Source: an uncultured Clostridia bacterium
GTDB taxonomy: Bacteria > Bacillota > Clostridia > Christensenellales > Pumilibacteraceae
Direction: 5' to 3'
DNA length: 20,796 nucleotides
Assembly (NCBI GenBank): GCA_934247335.1
Contig: CAKQJJ010000007.1
Location: 1 to 20,796, forward strand
In this document: positions 1-7,110 of the stretch, piece after piece
Numbering within the stretch: the first letter of the stretch is position 1
How the letters are laid out: each line of letters opens with the position of its first letter
The notes under the pieces: model-generated
The model's database searches: none
What the model saw: only the letters and a program-made list of their open reading frames with translations
Told to the model about the DNA's origin: nothing
Program-made: the position numbers and the translations under genes

Positions 1-496
1 CGAAATCGGAATAGGGCAGGCGTTCTTTATAGCCGCTCAAAGCGCTTAAATGCCTTTTGTTTTCAATCAAAAATCGCGAGAAATTCTCGTCGGGCATGTC
101 TTTTTTTGCCAAATAAATTAAAAATAGGTTATAAAAAGCCTCGGGCGTATCGATATTTTCATTTAATTTAAGAAGCTGTTTTTCGCTCAGCCGATTATGC
201 GCAAGCTGACCGATCAGAGTTTTCCCGAATCGCCCGGGATAATTGAGGCACACTTCGAGAACGTTGTCCGTAACGCTTTGCGGCTCGATTGCAAAAAACA
301 GGTCGATAAGAAAATATTGAAGATCCTTGATTTTGCAGCTGCGGTTAAGCAAGTGGATTATATCGTCTTCGGGCACGACATCCGGCACATATTGCCCGAT
401 AATTTCTTCGGGATAATGCCGGTTAAGCACGTCCTTTATCTGCTTCGGCGTGGCGTTGATTAAATCGTTAATTAAAATATTTATACTGTTGTTCAT
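1..496 (-). CDS. Hypothetical protein, partial (C-terminus beyond left edge)
   Basis: An open minus-strand frame runs from ATG at 496-494 to the window edge with no stop, giving about 165 residues (N-terminus MNNSINILINDLINATPKQI). The product looks soluble and mostly helical, with many Leu, Ile, Asn and Asp residues, no signal peptide and no membrane segment. The spacing of short amphipathic helices (for example LLNRSCKIKDLQYFLIDLFF followed by further similar helices) resembles a helical-repeat or helical-bundle protein, but I do not recognise a family. The Shine-Dalgarno is weak (GTGGG about 9 nt upstream). A good promoter (541-569) lies 45 nt upstream, so the gene is a separate transcription unit from the SDR gene behind it. 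Reality of the gene rests on the long open frame plus promoter; function is unknown. Confidence 0.7.
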   Translation of the reverse strand, partial: MNNSINILINDLINATPKQIKDVLNRHYPEEIIGQYVPDVVPEDDIIHLLNRSCKIKDLQYFLIDLFFAIEPQSVTDNVLEVCLNYPGRFGKTLIGQLAHNRLSEKQLLKLNENIDTPEAFYNLFLIYLAKKDMPDENFSRFLIENKRHLSALSGYKERLPYSDF

Positions 497-540
497 AAAG
501 ACTATGCCCACTGGTACCTAAACCCGATATGTGCTAAATG

Positions 541-569
541 ATTATAGCATGGATTTAACGGAAAATCAA
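541..569 (-). promoter_or_regulatory. Promoter of the left-edge hypothetical gene
   Basis: On the minus strand, TTGATT (+ strand 564-569) and TATAAT (541-546) are separated by 17 nt. The bases just before the -10 are TGC, giving an extended -10 (TGCTATAAT). The predicted transcription start is near 534, so the leader would be about 38 nt. Confidence 0.7.
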
Positions 570-597
570 GACTTTATTATTGAGCTATACTCCGATA

Positions 598-1431
598 TCA
601 CTTCGTTTCGGGTTTCAGCTCTCCGTAAAAATACGAAGCGGTTGCGCCGCCGTCAATCAGGAAATCGGTTCCCGTAATAAAAGCGCCCTTGTCGCTCATC
701 AGAAGTTCGGCTACGTTTGCCACTTCGTCTGCCGTTCCGGGACGATGAGCGGGACATTTTGCAAACATATTTTTGTAGAAATCTCCGCGTATTCCGTTAA
801 ATTCGTCCAATGCAAGCGGCGTTACGATAATGCCGGGCGATATGGAATTGAGTCTTGCTCCGCGTTTTGCCCATTTTACCGCTTCCGCCATAACGCGTTT
901 TTCATTGCAACGCTTTGCCATTTGGTAGGCGTGCAGAGTGTCCTTGATATTTTGAGGTTTCAACATATCGAGTTTCAGCAATTCTTCGGTGGGCGTGGTT
1001 GCCAGAAGCTCGTCTTCGCGCGCGGAAAGCTGAGCCATACGATGCCCCGACTGGCTTGAAATCGTAACCCCGCCTACGCCGTCGGCGATAACTTTGCCGA
1101 CTTCTTCCAACAAAACCGCCGTGCCGTATAAATCGACTTTGAGTATCGCTTCGATCGGGGCCTGGCTGGGAGAAACGCCCGCCGCGTTTACGAGCATTTT
1201 AATTTCGCCGTATTCCAGGGCTGAGGCTATCAGATTCAGAATAGACTCGCGACTCGATAAATCCGCTTGCGTTGCAACCGTATCGAACCCTGCGCCGTTC
1301 ATAATCGAAGCAATGTTTTCGGCGTTTTTTATGTTTTTATCTCCGATAATTATTTTTTTACCGTAACCCATACGGCGGGCAATCGCCATGCCGATCTGAC
1401 CCGCGCCCATTAAAATCATTACGTCTTTCAT
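598..1431 (-). CDS. Short-chain dehydrogenase/reductase (SDR) family oxidoreductase
   Basis: NAD(P)-dependent oxidoreductase of the SDR family, about 277 residues, the usual length of a classical SDR. The N-terminal Rossmann glycine motif is GAGQIG (residues 9-14), a variant of TGxxxGIG. An Asp (D31) at the end of the second strand suggests NAD preference. The NAAG motif is at 82-85, serines that could be catalytic lie in TISSQSG (124-129), and the active-site pair is Y165-x3-K169 (YQMAK). The C-terminal segment ITGTDFLIDGG is typical. I chose the ATG at 1431 rather than an upstream in-frame ATG because AGGAG lies about 10 nt before it. The gene starts 16 nt after the flavodoxin gene ends, so the two are probably co-transcribed. 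Substrate is not predictable. Confidence 0.9.
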   Translation of the reverse strand: MKDVMILMGAGQIGMAIARRMGYGKKIIIGDKNIKNAENIASIMNGAGFDTVATQADLSSRESILNLIASALEYGEIKMLVNAAGVSPSQAPIEAILKVDLYGTAVLLEEVGKVIADGVGGVTISSQSGHRMAQLSAREDELLATTPTEELLKLDMLKPQNIKDTLHAYQMAKRCNEKRVMAEAVKWAKRGARLNSISPGIIVTPLALDEFNGIRGDFYKNMFAKCPAHRPGTADEVANVAELLMSDKGAFITGTDFLIDGGATASYFYGELKPETK

Positions 1432-1447
1432 TGTTAACGCGCTCCTT

Positions 1448-1963
1448 TTATAAAACGGATTTTTTTGCCCACTCGGCAACATTTTTTTCGGAAGCGGCGG
1501 CGGAGGTGCCTTTTATTGCAAGTCCTTTTCCGATTTCGGCGCCCGAACATATTCCGGCAAGATCGCGCTCGCTCGAACCCATGCCGCTGCCTTCGTTCGT
1601 GCAGAACGGAATGATTTTTTTGCCGGTTAAATCGTAATGCTCCAAAAACGTGAACATCGCCATGGGCATCGTGCCCCACCAGTTGGGGAAGCCTACGAAA
1701 ATATTGTCGTAGCCGCTTACGTCGCCGGCAAACTTTTTGATTTGCGGACGCGCGTTTTCGGAAAGTTCGCGTTTTGCGCGGCCGGTGCATTCGTAATAGT
1801 CTTCGCTGTAAGGCTGTGCGGCTTCGACTTCAAACAAATCGCCGCCGACGGCTTTTTGAATAAATTCCGCCACGATTTCCGTATTGCCTTTTGCAAGGTT
1901 TTTAATGCTTCCGTTCCAGTAATTGTTGCCTTTTCTTGAAAAATAAACGATTAAGTTTGTCAT
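1448..1963 (-). CDS. Flavodoxin-like protein
   Basis: A 171-residue single-domain flavodoxin-fold protein expected to bind FMN. The N-terminus (MTNLIVYFSRKGNNYWNG) is the first strand and phosphate-binding loop of the family; FVGFPNWWGTMPMAMFTFLE (residues about 89-108) is the second FMN loop with its paired Trp, followed by the hydrophobic helix; a third conserved segment is KKIIPFCTNEGSG. Such stand-alone proteins are usually annotated as flavodoxin or NAD(P)H-dependent oxidoreductase, with roles in electron transfer or quinone reduction. AAAGGAGA lies 7 nt before the ATG. It is the first gene of a two-gene unit with the SDR. The exact partner is unknown. Confidence 0.9.
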   Translation of the reverse strand: MTNLIVYFSRKGNNYWNGSIKNLAKGNTEIVAEFIQKAVGGDLFEVEAAQPYSEDYYECTGRAKRELSENARPQIKKFAGDVSGYDNIFVGFPNWWGTMPMAMFTFLEHYDLTGKKIIPFCTNEGSGMGSSERDLAGICSGAEIGKGLAIKGTSAAASEKNVAEWAKKSVL

Positions 1964-1992
1964 ATAAAAAATCTCCTTTGCTTTCTGACCCT

Positions 1993-2022
1993 ATTATACA
2001 ACGTAAAAACCAAAACGATCAA
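1993..2022 (-). promoter_or_regulatory. Promoter of the flavodoxin-SDR unit
   Basis: On the minus strand, TTGATC (+ strand 2017-2022) and TATAAT (1993-1998) are 18 nt apart. An inverted repeat CGATCA-N16-TGATCG (2016-2021 and 2038-2043) overlaps the -35 and could be an operator. Confidence 0.6.
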
Positions 2023-2054
2023 TTCCGATTTTGCCGCTGATCGATAAGTTGAGC

Positions 2055-2093
2055 TAATAAATAAAACTGCTCCCTAAAAAACGGGGGGAGCAG
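2055..2093 (-). terminator. Intrinsic terminator of the lysR gene
   Basis: Perfect 8-bp stem CTGCTCCC / GGGAGCAG (2067-2074 with 2086-2093) and an 11-nt loop, followed on the minus strand by TTTTATTTATTA. It lies 23 nt past the lysR stop codon and ahead of the flavodoxin promoter, separating the two units. Confidence 0.85.
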
Positions 2094-2115
2094 CGAAAAC
2101 TTTACGTATATTGTT

Positions 2116-2997
2116 TTAAAACGTGAACTTTTTTCTTAATATGGCGGCAAATTCTTCTATATAATAATTAGTTTTGCTCTTTTTCCAAAAGGCGCAATAG
2201 GTCCGCACGATGGGCGATTTATCGGCGCGTTTCACTTCTTTGACGACGAGAGGGGAACTGCCGGTAGCGTTGCTTTTTTCCACAAGCATGTAGCCGCGCC
2301 CCGACAAGGTCATAAGCCTTGCTTCGTCCAGGCTCTTTGCGAAATCGAATATTGTACCTATGCCGAGCGTTTTTTCGTAAAAATCCCGTTCGGCAAATTC
2401 CTGATTTTCTCCGGCAATTAAAATGCACGGGTAATTTTCAAGGTCGGCGGTCGTAACTTCGTCGAGAGCGGCAAGCGGATGAGAGGGGGAAATTTCGATA
2501 AAAGCGGGGCTTTGTTTTAAAACGAAGTTTTCGTATTCGTCCGAAAACGCCCGCCGTTGATCGTTGATTACGATAAGCGATTTTTCGTTTCTTAAAAAAT
2601 CGTACAAATCTTCGTGAGTGCCGTTCTGAACGCTTATCGCAACTTCGGGATAGAGCCCGGAAAATTCGGCAATAGCCTGCGGTAGTTCGGCTCCGTCGTA
2701 GCTCGCAAGATAGCCTATCGACAGATTCAGCTCGTCGTCCGAGCCTATTCTCGATACTTCTTTTTTAATTTCGTCTATTTCCGCCAGAATTTTTTTGCCT
2801 CGTTTATATAAATATTCGCCGGCGGGAGTCAGGGTAAACTTTCTGCCGTTGCGTTTATATAACTTGACTTGCAGTTCGGCTTCCAATGCGCTTATTTGTT
2901 GCGAAATTGCCGATTGCGAAATATAACACCGTTCCGCGGCTTCCGTAAAACTGTTGTTTTCCGCTACGGCAACGAAATATTTTATTCTTTGCAGCAA
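2116..2997 (-). CDS. LysR-family transcriptional regulator
   Basis: DNA-binding regulator of the LysR type, 293 residues. The N-terminal winged helix-turn-helix covers residues about 1-60 (LQRIKYFVAVAENNSFTEAA, then CYISQSAISQQISALE), followed by a linker helix and a periplasmic-binding-like effector domain from about residue 88 to the end. I chose the TTG at 2997 over a GTG at 3015. GGAGG (3006-3010) lies 8 nt before the TTG, the TTG gives the usual LysR N-terminus, and the GTG has no Shine-Dalgarno and sits only about 8 nt after the predicted transcription start. The effector is unknown. The nearest gene downstream on the same strand is the flavodoxin-SDR unit, a possible target, although the arrangement is tandem rather than the more usual divergent one. 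Confidence 0.93.
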   Translation of the reverse strand: MLQRIKYFVAVAENNSFTEAAERCYISQSAISQQISALEAELQVKLYKRNGRKFTLTPAGEYLYKRGKKILAEIDEIKKEVSRIGSDDELNLSIGYLASYDGAELPQAIAEFSGLYPEVAISVQNGTHEDLYDFLRNEKSLIVINDQRRAFSDEYENFVLKQSPAFIEISPSHPLAALDEVTTADLENYPCILIAGENQEFAERDFYEKTLGIGTIFDFAKSLDEARLMTLSGRGYMLVEKSNATGSSPLVVKEVKRADKSPIVRTYCAFWKKSKTNYYIEEFAAILRKKFTF

Positions 2998-3005
2998 TAT
3001 TTTGC

Positions 3006-3010
3006 CCTCC
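3006..3010 (-). promoter_or_regulatory. Ribosome binding site fixing the TTG start of lysR
   Basis: GGAGG on the minus strand, 8 nt before TTG 2997-2995. It lies inside the longer GTG-initiated frame, which argues against the GTG. Confidence 0.75.
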
Positions 3011-3029
3011 GTCACGACGCGTTTTTGCT

Positions 3030-3058
3030 ATTATAGCATAATTTCCCGATTTTTTCAA
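3030..3058 (-). promoter_or_regulatory. Promoter of lysR
   Basis: On the minus strand, TTGAAA (+ strand 3053-3058), a 17-nt spacer and TATAAT (3030-3035), with TGC before the -10 (extended -10). Predicted start near 3023. Confidence 0.8.
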
Positions 3059-3077
3059 CGTTTTGCCCGATCTGCAA

Positions 3078-3112
3078 TAATAAAAAGCGGTCCGTAAAAC
3101 TTACAGACCGCT
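3078..3112 (-). terminator. Intrinsic terminator of tRNA-Glu
   Basis: Minus-strand stem of 12 bp with one G-U pair (AGCGGTCTGTAA with TTACGGACCGCT, 3086-3112) and a 3-nt loop, followed by TTTTATTATT. It sits just past the tRNA CCA end. Confidence 0.9.
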
Positions 3113-3118
3113 TATAAA

Positions 3119-3193
3119 TGGTACCACCAAAGGGAATCGAACCCTTGTTTTCGGCGTGAGAGGCCAACGTCCTAACCTCTAGACTATGGTGGC
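3119..3193 (-). tRNA. tRNA-Glu (anticodon CTC)
   Basis: Full 75-nt cloverleaf on the minus strand. The acceptor stem GCCACCA pairs with TGGTGGT (first pair G-U); the D arm is GTCT-AGAGGTTA-GGAC; the anticodon stem is TTGGC/GCCGA with loop CTCTCAC, giving anticodon CTC; the T arm is AAGGG-TTCGATT-CCCTT. The discriminator A and the CCA end are encoded. The anticodon reads GAG. The GTCTAGAGG D-arm and the C-x-C-A-C anticodon loop are characteristic of bacterial tRNA-Glu. It has its own promoter and terminator, so it is a single-gene unit. Confidence 0.97.
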
Positions 3194-3211
3194 AAAACAT
3201 TCAACCACATT

Positions 3212-3240
3212 ATAATACAATATTTCTTGATTTTTTGCAA
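3212..3240 (-). promoter_or_regulatory. Probable promoter of tRNA-Glu
   Basis: On the minus strand, TTGCAA (+ strand 3235-3240), a 17-nt spacer and TATTAT (3212-3217). A better -10 hexamer, TATAAT (3209-3214), overlaps but has no good -35 at normal spacing, so the exact element is uncertain. Confidence 0.5.
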
Positions 3241-3360
3241 GCGAAAGCGGGGCGTTTTTTGAAAATTTTTTGTTTCGCGGCAAAATTTCGCGTTTGCAGG
3301 CTGCGATATCGTTCAAAAATGCGATTATACGGTTGCGACGCGCAAAAAAACTCAGTATCG

Positions 3361-3389
3361 TTGACTAAAACGGACAAATGTGCTACAAT
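3361..3389 (+). promoter_or_regulatory. Promoter of the two-component operon
   Basis: TTGACT (3361-3366), a 17-nt spacer and TACAAT (3384-3389), with TGC before the -10. The segment 3375-3392 is 17 of 18 bases identical to the promoter at 20253-20270. Confidence 0.8.
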
Positions 3390-3415
3390 ATACTAAGAAA
3401 AATCGGAGGAGAAAA

Positions 3416-4090
3416 ATGTTTCATATTCTGGTTGTGGACGATGATAAAAACGCGCGTTTTCTTCTGCGCGAACTGCTTTTAAGCGAGCACTACACGGTTA
3501 CCGAGGCGGACAGCGGCGATACGGCGCTCGAAGCGCTCGACCGCGAACACGTAGATCTCGTGATAGTGGATATTATGATGCCGCGTGTCAACGGCTACGA
3601 ATTTACCGAGGAGCTGAGGACGTTTGACGAAGAATTGCCCGTTCTGATGGTTTCGGCAAAACAATTGCCCGAGGACAGAAAAAAGGGCTTTATTTCCGGC
3701 ATCGACGACTTCATGAGCAAGCCGTTCGACAACGAGGAGCTTTTGCTGCACGTCAAGGCGCTTCTTCGCCGCGCGAAAATAGAAAGCGAACGCAAAATAG
3801 TGGTGGGCGACGCCGTTCTGGACTACGATTCGTTTACCGTAAGTCGCCCGGGCGAGCAGATAGAGCTTCCGCAAAAGGAATTTTTGCTGCTGTACAAACT
3901 GCTGTCGTACCCGGACAAGATTTTTACGCGATTGCAGCTTATGGACGAGATATGGGGCTTCGATTGCGACACCGTGCCCGAGACGGTTACCGTGCATATA
4001 GGAAGGCTGAGAAAGCGTTTTGAAAACTGGGAACAATTTGAACTTCAGTCCATACGCGGACTGGGATACAAGGCGGTGAGAAAAGCATGA
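3416..4090 (+). CDS. OmpR/PhoB-family response regulator
   Basis: Cytoplasmic transcription regulator of a two-component system, 224 residues. The receiver domain is residues 1-115, with the acidic pocket D8-D9-D10, phospho-acceptor D52 in the IVDIMMP motif, switch residue S80, and K102 in SKPF. A winged-helix DNA-binding domain follows (about 125-223) with the typical C-terminal RLRKRFE and IRGLGYKA segments. I chose the ATG at 3416 because GGAGG (3405-3409) lies 6 nt upstream. An earlier in-frame ATG at 3380 falls inside the promoter. It overlaps the kinase gene by ATGA, so the pair is translated together. Its regulon cannot be read from the sequence. Confidence 0.95.
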   Translation: MFHILVVDDDKNARFLLRELLLSEHYTVTEADSGDTALEALDREHVDLVIVDIMMPRVNGYEFTEELRTFDEELPVLMVSAKQLPEDRKKGFISGIDDFMSKPFDNEELLLHVKALLRRAKIESERKIVVGDAVLDYDSFTVSRPGEQIELPQKEFLLLYKLLSYPDKIFTRLQLMDEIWGFDCDTVPETVTVHIGRLRKRFENWEQFELQSIRGLGYKAVRKA

Positions 4091-5178
4091 AAAAGCCACC
4101 CTATCAAAAAAAATTCGTCGAGAAAAAACCTGATAAAGCCAAAGGCTCGCGAAAAGTAATAAAACAGGTGTATATTTTCAGCTTCGTCGCCGTAATGGTG
4201 GCGGTAGTAACGCTGGTTCTCGTCACCTGGTACGTATTGATAGTGACGGGCGCGCTCTCGATGGAATATCTCACCGAGTACGGCGGACTGCTGTTGACTT
4301 TGTTTATTTTTATGGCGATTGCGCTGGGCGTCGGACTGTCCATAGTGGTCAGTAAGTTCGTGTTAAAACCCATAAATATCATAATCAACGGAATGTCCAG
4401 GCTGTCCGACGGAGATTATTCGGTGCGTATAGCGCTGGGCGGTTACGAGGACATGAAAAATCTTGCCGGCAGCTTTAACAATCTTGCCGCCGAACTCGAA
4501 AACACCGAAATACTGCGCCGCGATTTTATTAACGACTTTTCGCACGAGTTCAAAACGCCAATTATGTCCATAAGAGGGCTGGCAACCATGCTGCAAAAGG
4601 GCAACGTTGCGCCCGAAAAACAAAAAGAATACCTGGGCGTTATCGCCGCCGAAAGCGACAGACTTTGCTCGCTTGCCACAAACGTACTCAACCTTACCAA
4701 GGTTGAAAAACAAAACATTTTGTCCAACGTGTCGAAGTTTAATCTGTCCGAACAGATCCGCGACTGCATTCTGCTGCTCGAAAAAAAGTGGAGCGCAAAA
4801 AATCTGGAATTGTCGGTGGATTTCGACGATATGGAATACGTCGGCGACGAAGATCTCATGATGCAGGTGTGGTACAACCTTCTGGACAACGCCGTGAAAT
4901 TTGCCGACGACGGAGGCGAACTGGGCGTTACGCTGGACAAAACCGACGGCGGCGTCAAAGTGTGCGTTTTCGACAAGGGAGCGGCGATCGCGCCCGAAAA
5001 TTACGAGAAAATATTCGGTAAATTTTATCAGCAGGACAGTTCGCACTCGTGCGAAGGCAACGGAATAGGACTGTCGGTAGTAAAGCATATTGTCGAACTG
5101 CACGGCGGCACGGTAAAGGCGAAGAGCGAAAACGGAATTACGTATTTCACCGTCGAGCTGCCCGACCGCAAAGAATAA
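4087..5178 (+). CDS. Sensor histidine kinase with short extracytoplasmic loop
   Basis: Membrane sensor kinase, 363 residues, partner of the regulator encoded just upstream. A basic N-terminus (residues 1-27) precedes two transmembrane helices (about 28-53 and 66-91) separated by only about 12 residues. A HAMP-like linker follows (about 90-142), then a HisKA domain with phospho-acceptor H153 in FSHEFKTP, and a HATPase domain with N-box WYNLLDNAV (262-270), G1-like FDKGAAI (295-301) and G2 GNGIGLS (324-330). The very small loop leaves no room for an extracytoplasmic ligand domain, as in intramembrane-sensing kinases of Bacillota. The G1 box has Ala where the second Gly of DxGxG is usual, but the other ATP-binding motifs are intact and I expect it to be active. 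A terminator follows 23 nt after the stop. Confidence 0.95.
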   Translation: MKKPPYQKKFVEKKPDKAKGSRKVIKQVYIFSFVAVMVAVVTLVLVTWYVLIVTGALSMEYLTEYGGLLLTLFIFMAIALGVGLSIVVSKFVLKPINIIINGMSRLSDGDYSVRIALGGYEDMKNLAGSFNNLAAELENTEILRRDFINDFSHEFKTPIMSIRGLATMLQKGNVAPEKQKEYLGVIAAESDRLCSLATNVLNLTKVEKQNILSNVSKFNLSEQIRDCILLLEKKWSAKNLELSVDFDDMEYVGDEDLMMQVWYNLLDNAVKFADDGGELGVTLDKTDGGVKVCVFDKGAAIAPENYEKIFGKFYQQDSSHSCEGNGIGLSVVKHIVELHGGTVKAKSENGITYFTVELPDRKE

Positions 5179-5201
5179 TACGAAGTTGATATACGCAGGA
5201 G

Positions 5202-5231
5202 TACCCCGAAAAGCAAAATCGGGGTATTTTT
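5202..5231 (+). terminator. Intrinsic terminator of the two-component operon
   Basis: Perfect 8-bp stem TACCCCGA / TCGGGGTA (5202-5209 with 5219-5226), 9-nt loop, then TTTTT. Confidence 0.9.
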
Positions 5232-5336
5232 GTTCGTATTTCGCGTTTTTACGTCGAATTTCGTCGCAAAAAGCCGCAAATGTGTACGTATTGTGTTAAA
5301 TGAAAGTAAAAAGTTTATATTCAGTTAATGTTGAAC

Positions 5337-5345
5337 TGGTATAAT
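5337..5345 (+). promoter_or_regulatory. Extended -10 promoter of the fatty-acid kinase operon
   Basis: TGGTATAAT (TGn plus a perfect -10) lies 35 nt before the fakA-like start codon. No good -35 is seen at normal spacing, as expected for an extended -10 type. Confidence 0.6.
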
Positions 5346-5380
5346 TGTAAGGCATAAATACTACGGAGGAATCCATTTAA

Positions 5381-7066
5381 ATGGACGAAATGCAAAATAA
5401 AGTCGTTGACGGCGCAGCTTTTCAACGATTGGTATTAAGCGGCGCCGCAAACTTAAAAGCGCACGCGCGCACCGTGGACGAATTGAACGTGTTCCCTATC
5501 CCCGACGGAGATACGGGCGAAAATATGTGTATGACCATAAACGGCGGTCTGGACGGAATGAAAAACGTCGCCGCCAATTCCGTGCAGGAAAAAGCGAAAG
5601 CTCTGTCCGACGGAATGCTGCTTAATGCGAGAGGTAATTCCGGCGTAATTTTGTCGCAGCTTTTCCGCGGTATGGCGGAAGGCTTTGCCGGCGTCGAACG
5701 CGCCACTCTTCACGATGTTGCAACCGCGCTGGATAAAGGCGTGGAGTGCGCCTATAAAGCGGTGGTCAACCCGGTAGAAGGCACTATTCTCACGGTGGCT
5801 CGCGAAGCCGCGGCGTACGCAAGAGAGAGAATAACGCCCGACAGCTCGCTCGAAAGCTTTGCTCTCGACTATTTCAACGAGGCGAAAGCGTCGCTTAAAC
5901 GCACGCCGGAGCTGCTTGCCGTTCTGAAAGAAGCGGGCGTAACCGACAGCGGCGGAGCAGGTCTTATGTACATTGCGGAAGGCACTCTCTCGGCGGTCAG
6001 AGGCGAAGACGTCGTTGACAATTCTAACGAAAAGACCAAGAAAATAGAAATAGATTTCGATAAATTCACCGAGGACAGCGTTATGGAATTCGGCTATTGC
6101 ACCGAAATTCTGCTGCGCCTGCAACGTGCAAAAACAAACCTCGAAACCTTTACTCCTCAGATTTTCGTAGACTATCTGACGAGTATCGGCGGCGACTCCA
6201 TCGTGGCGTTCGTAACCGGCACCGTGCTTAAAGTGCACGTGCACACCATGACGCCGTGGAAGGTTCTGGAATTTGCTCAACGTTACGGCGAATTCCTTAC
6301 CATCAAGATAGAAAACATGACGCTTCAACACAACGAAACCACCGTCGTAAAGCAGGGCGAACGCCTTATCGACGACGATGAACTGCGCGTGGAAAAGCCG
6401 AGAAAGAAATTCGGGCTTGTCACTGTTGCAACCGGAGAAGGGCTTATTTCGGCGTTCAAGGAATGCGGAGCCGACGTGGTTATAGACGGCGGACAGGGCA
6501 AAAATCCGAGCGCTGACGACTTTATGAAGGCGTTCGATCAGACCAATGCCGAGCATATTTTCGTTCTGCCCAACAACGGCAACATTATTCTCGCCGCAAA
6601 ACAGGCAGCCGATCTTTACGAAAAATCGGATATAATAGTAATCGAAAGCAAAAATATCGGTCAGGCGTATTCCGCGCTCACGCTTCTCGACTATTCGGAC
6701 GACGACGCCGAAAAAATTGCCGAAAAACTGCGCGAAGACATGAGCGGCGTTTCTACCGGTATGGTAACCTGTTCGGTTCGCGACGCGCATCTCAACGGCG
6801 TGGACATTTCTTCGGGCGACTATATCGGCTTTACCGATAAAACCATGCTCGTGTCCGAAAAGAAAAAAGAAGACGCATTTAAAGGTCTTGCCGAAAAAAT
6901 GAAAGTGGGCGAGCACGAATTCTGCATCGCAGTGTTCGGCAAAGAAGCAAGCGAGGACGAACGTAACGAAGCCGAGTCGTACATATCGAAAAACTACCCC
7001 ACGGTTGAGTTTTACTCGATAGACGGCGGTCAGGACGTTTACGATTACATTCTGATTCTCGAATAA
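5381..7066 (+). CDS. fakA: DAK2-domain fatty acid kinase subunit (FakA/YloV-like)
   Basis: Predicted ATP-dependent kinase that phosphorylates a fatty acid held by a FakB protein, giving acyl-phosphate for phospholipid synthesis; cytoplasmic. At 561 residues it matches the length of the YloV/FakA family. The N-terminal DhaL-type nucleotide domain (about 10-205) shows the metal-binding signature NVFPIPDGDTGENM (D42, D44, N48), ARGNSGVILSQ (83-93) and the DSGGAGLMY segment. A middle domain (about 230-345) and a C-terminal DegV-like domain (about 350-561) follow. GGAGG (5365-5369) lies 11 nt before the ATG. A FakB/DegV-like gene follows 44 nt downstream, which fits the two-component kinase. The assignment follows the family; substrate use is inferred. 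Confidence 0.92.
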   Translation: MDEMQNKVVDGAAFQRLVLSGAANLKAHARTVDELNVFPIPDGDTGENMCMTINGGLDGMKNVAANSVQEKAKALSDGMLLNARGNSGVILSQLFRGMAEGFAGVERATLHDVATALDKGVECAYKAVVNPVEGTILTVAREAAAYARERITPDSSLESFALDYFNEAKASLKRTPELLAVLKEAGVTDSGGAGLMYIAEGTLSAVRGEDVVDNSNEKTKKIEIDFDKFTEDSVMEFGYCTEILLRLQRAKTNLETFTPQIFVDYLTSIGGDSIVAFVTGTVLKVHVHTMTPWKVLEFAQRYGEFLTIKIENMTLQHNETTVVKQGERLIDDDELRVEKPRKKFGLVTVATGEGLISAFKECGADVVIDGGQGKNPSADDFMKAFDQTNAEHIFVLPNNGNIILAAKQAADLYEKSDIIVIESKNIGQAYSALTLLDYSDDDAEKIAEKLREDMSGVSTGMVTCSVRDAHLNGVDISSGDYIGFTDKTMLVSEKKKEDAFKGLAEKMKVGEHEFCIAVFGKEASEDERNEAESYISKNYPTVEFYSIDGGQDVYDYILILE

Positions 7067-7110
7067 ACATTACAAAAAATACAATTTAATTTAATAATAA
7101 GGAGCAAATT

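Noticed and set aside
197..463. Plus-strand 88-codon frame at the left edge
   Set aside because: The minus strand is open across the whole stretch with a promoter and a more protein-like composition; the plus frame has no ribosome site.
531..541. GTGCTAAATG near 531, resembling the shared promoter segment
   Set aside because: Only a partial match, with no -35 and no plus-strand gene after it.
3119..3193. tRNA-Glu as an integration site
   Set aside because: No duplicate of the tRNA 3' end and no integrase are present in the window.
3380..3415. Upstream ATG giving a longer response regulator
   Set aside because: This ATG lies inside the promoter, and the extra residues are not part of the receiver domain; GGAGG points to the ATG at 3416.
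5453..6916. Long minus-strand open frame (487 codons) opposite the fakA-like gene
   Set aside because: It is the mirror of a clear DAK2-domain gene, has no ribosome site and no recognisable motifs; it results from codon bias on the coding strand.
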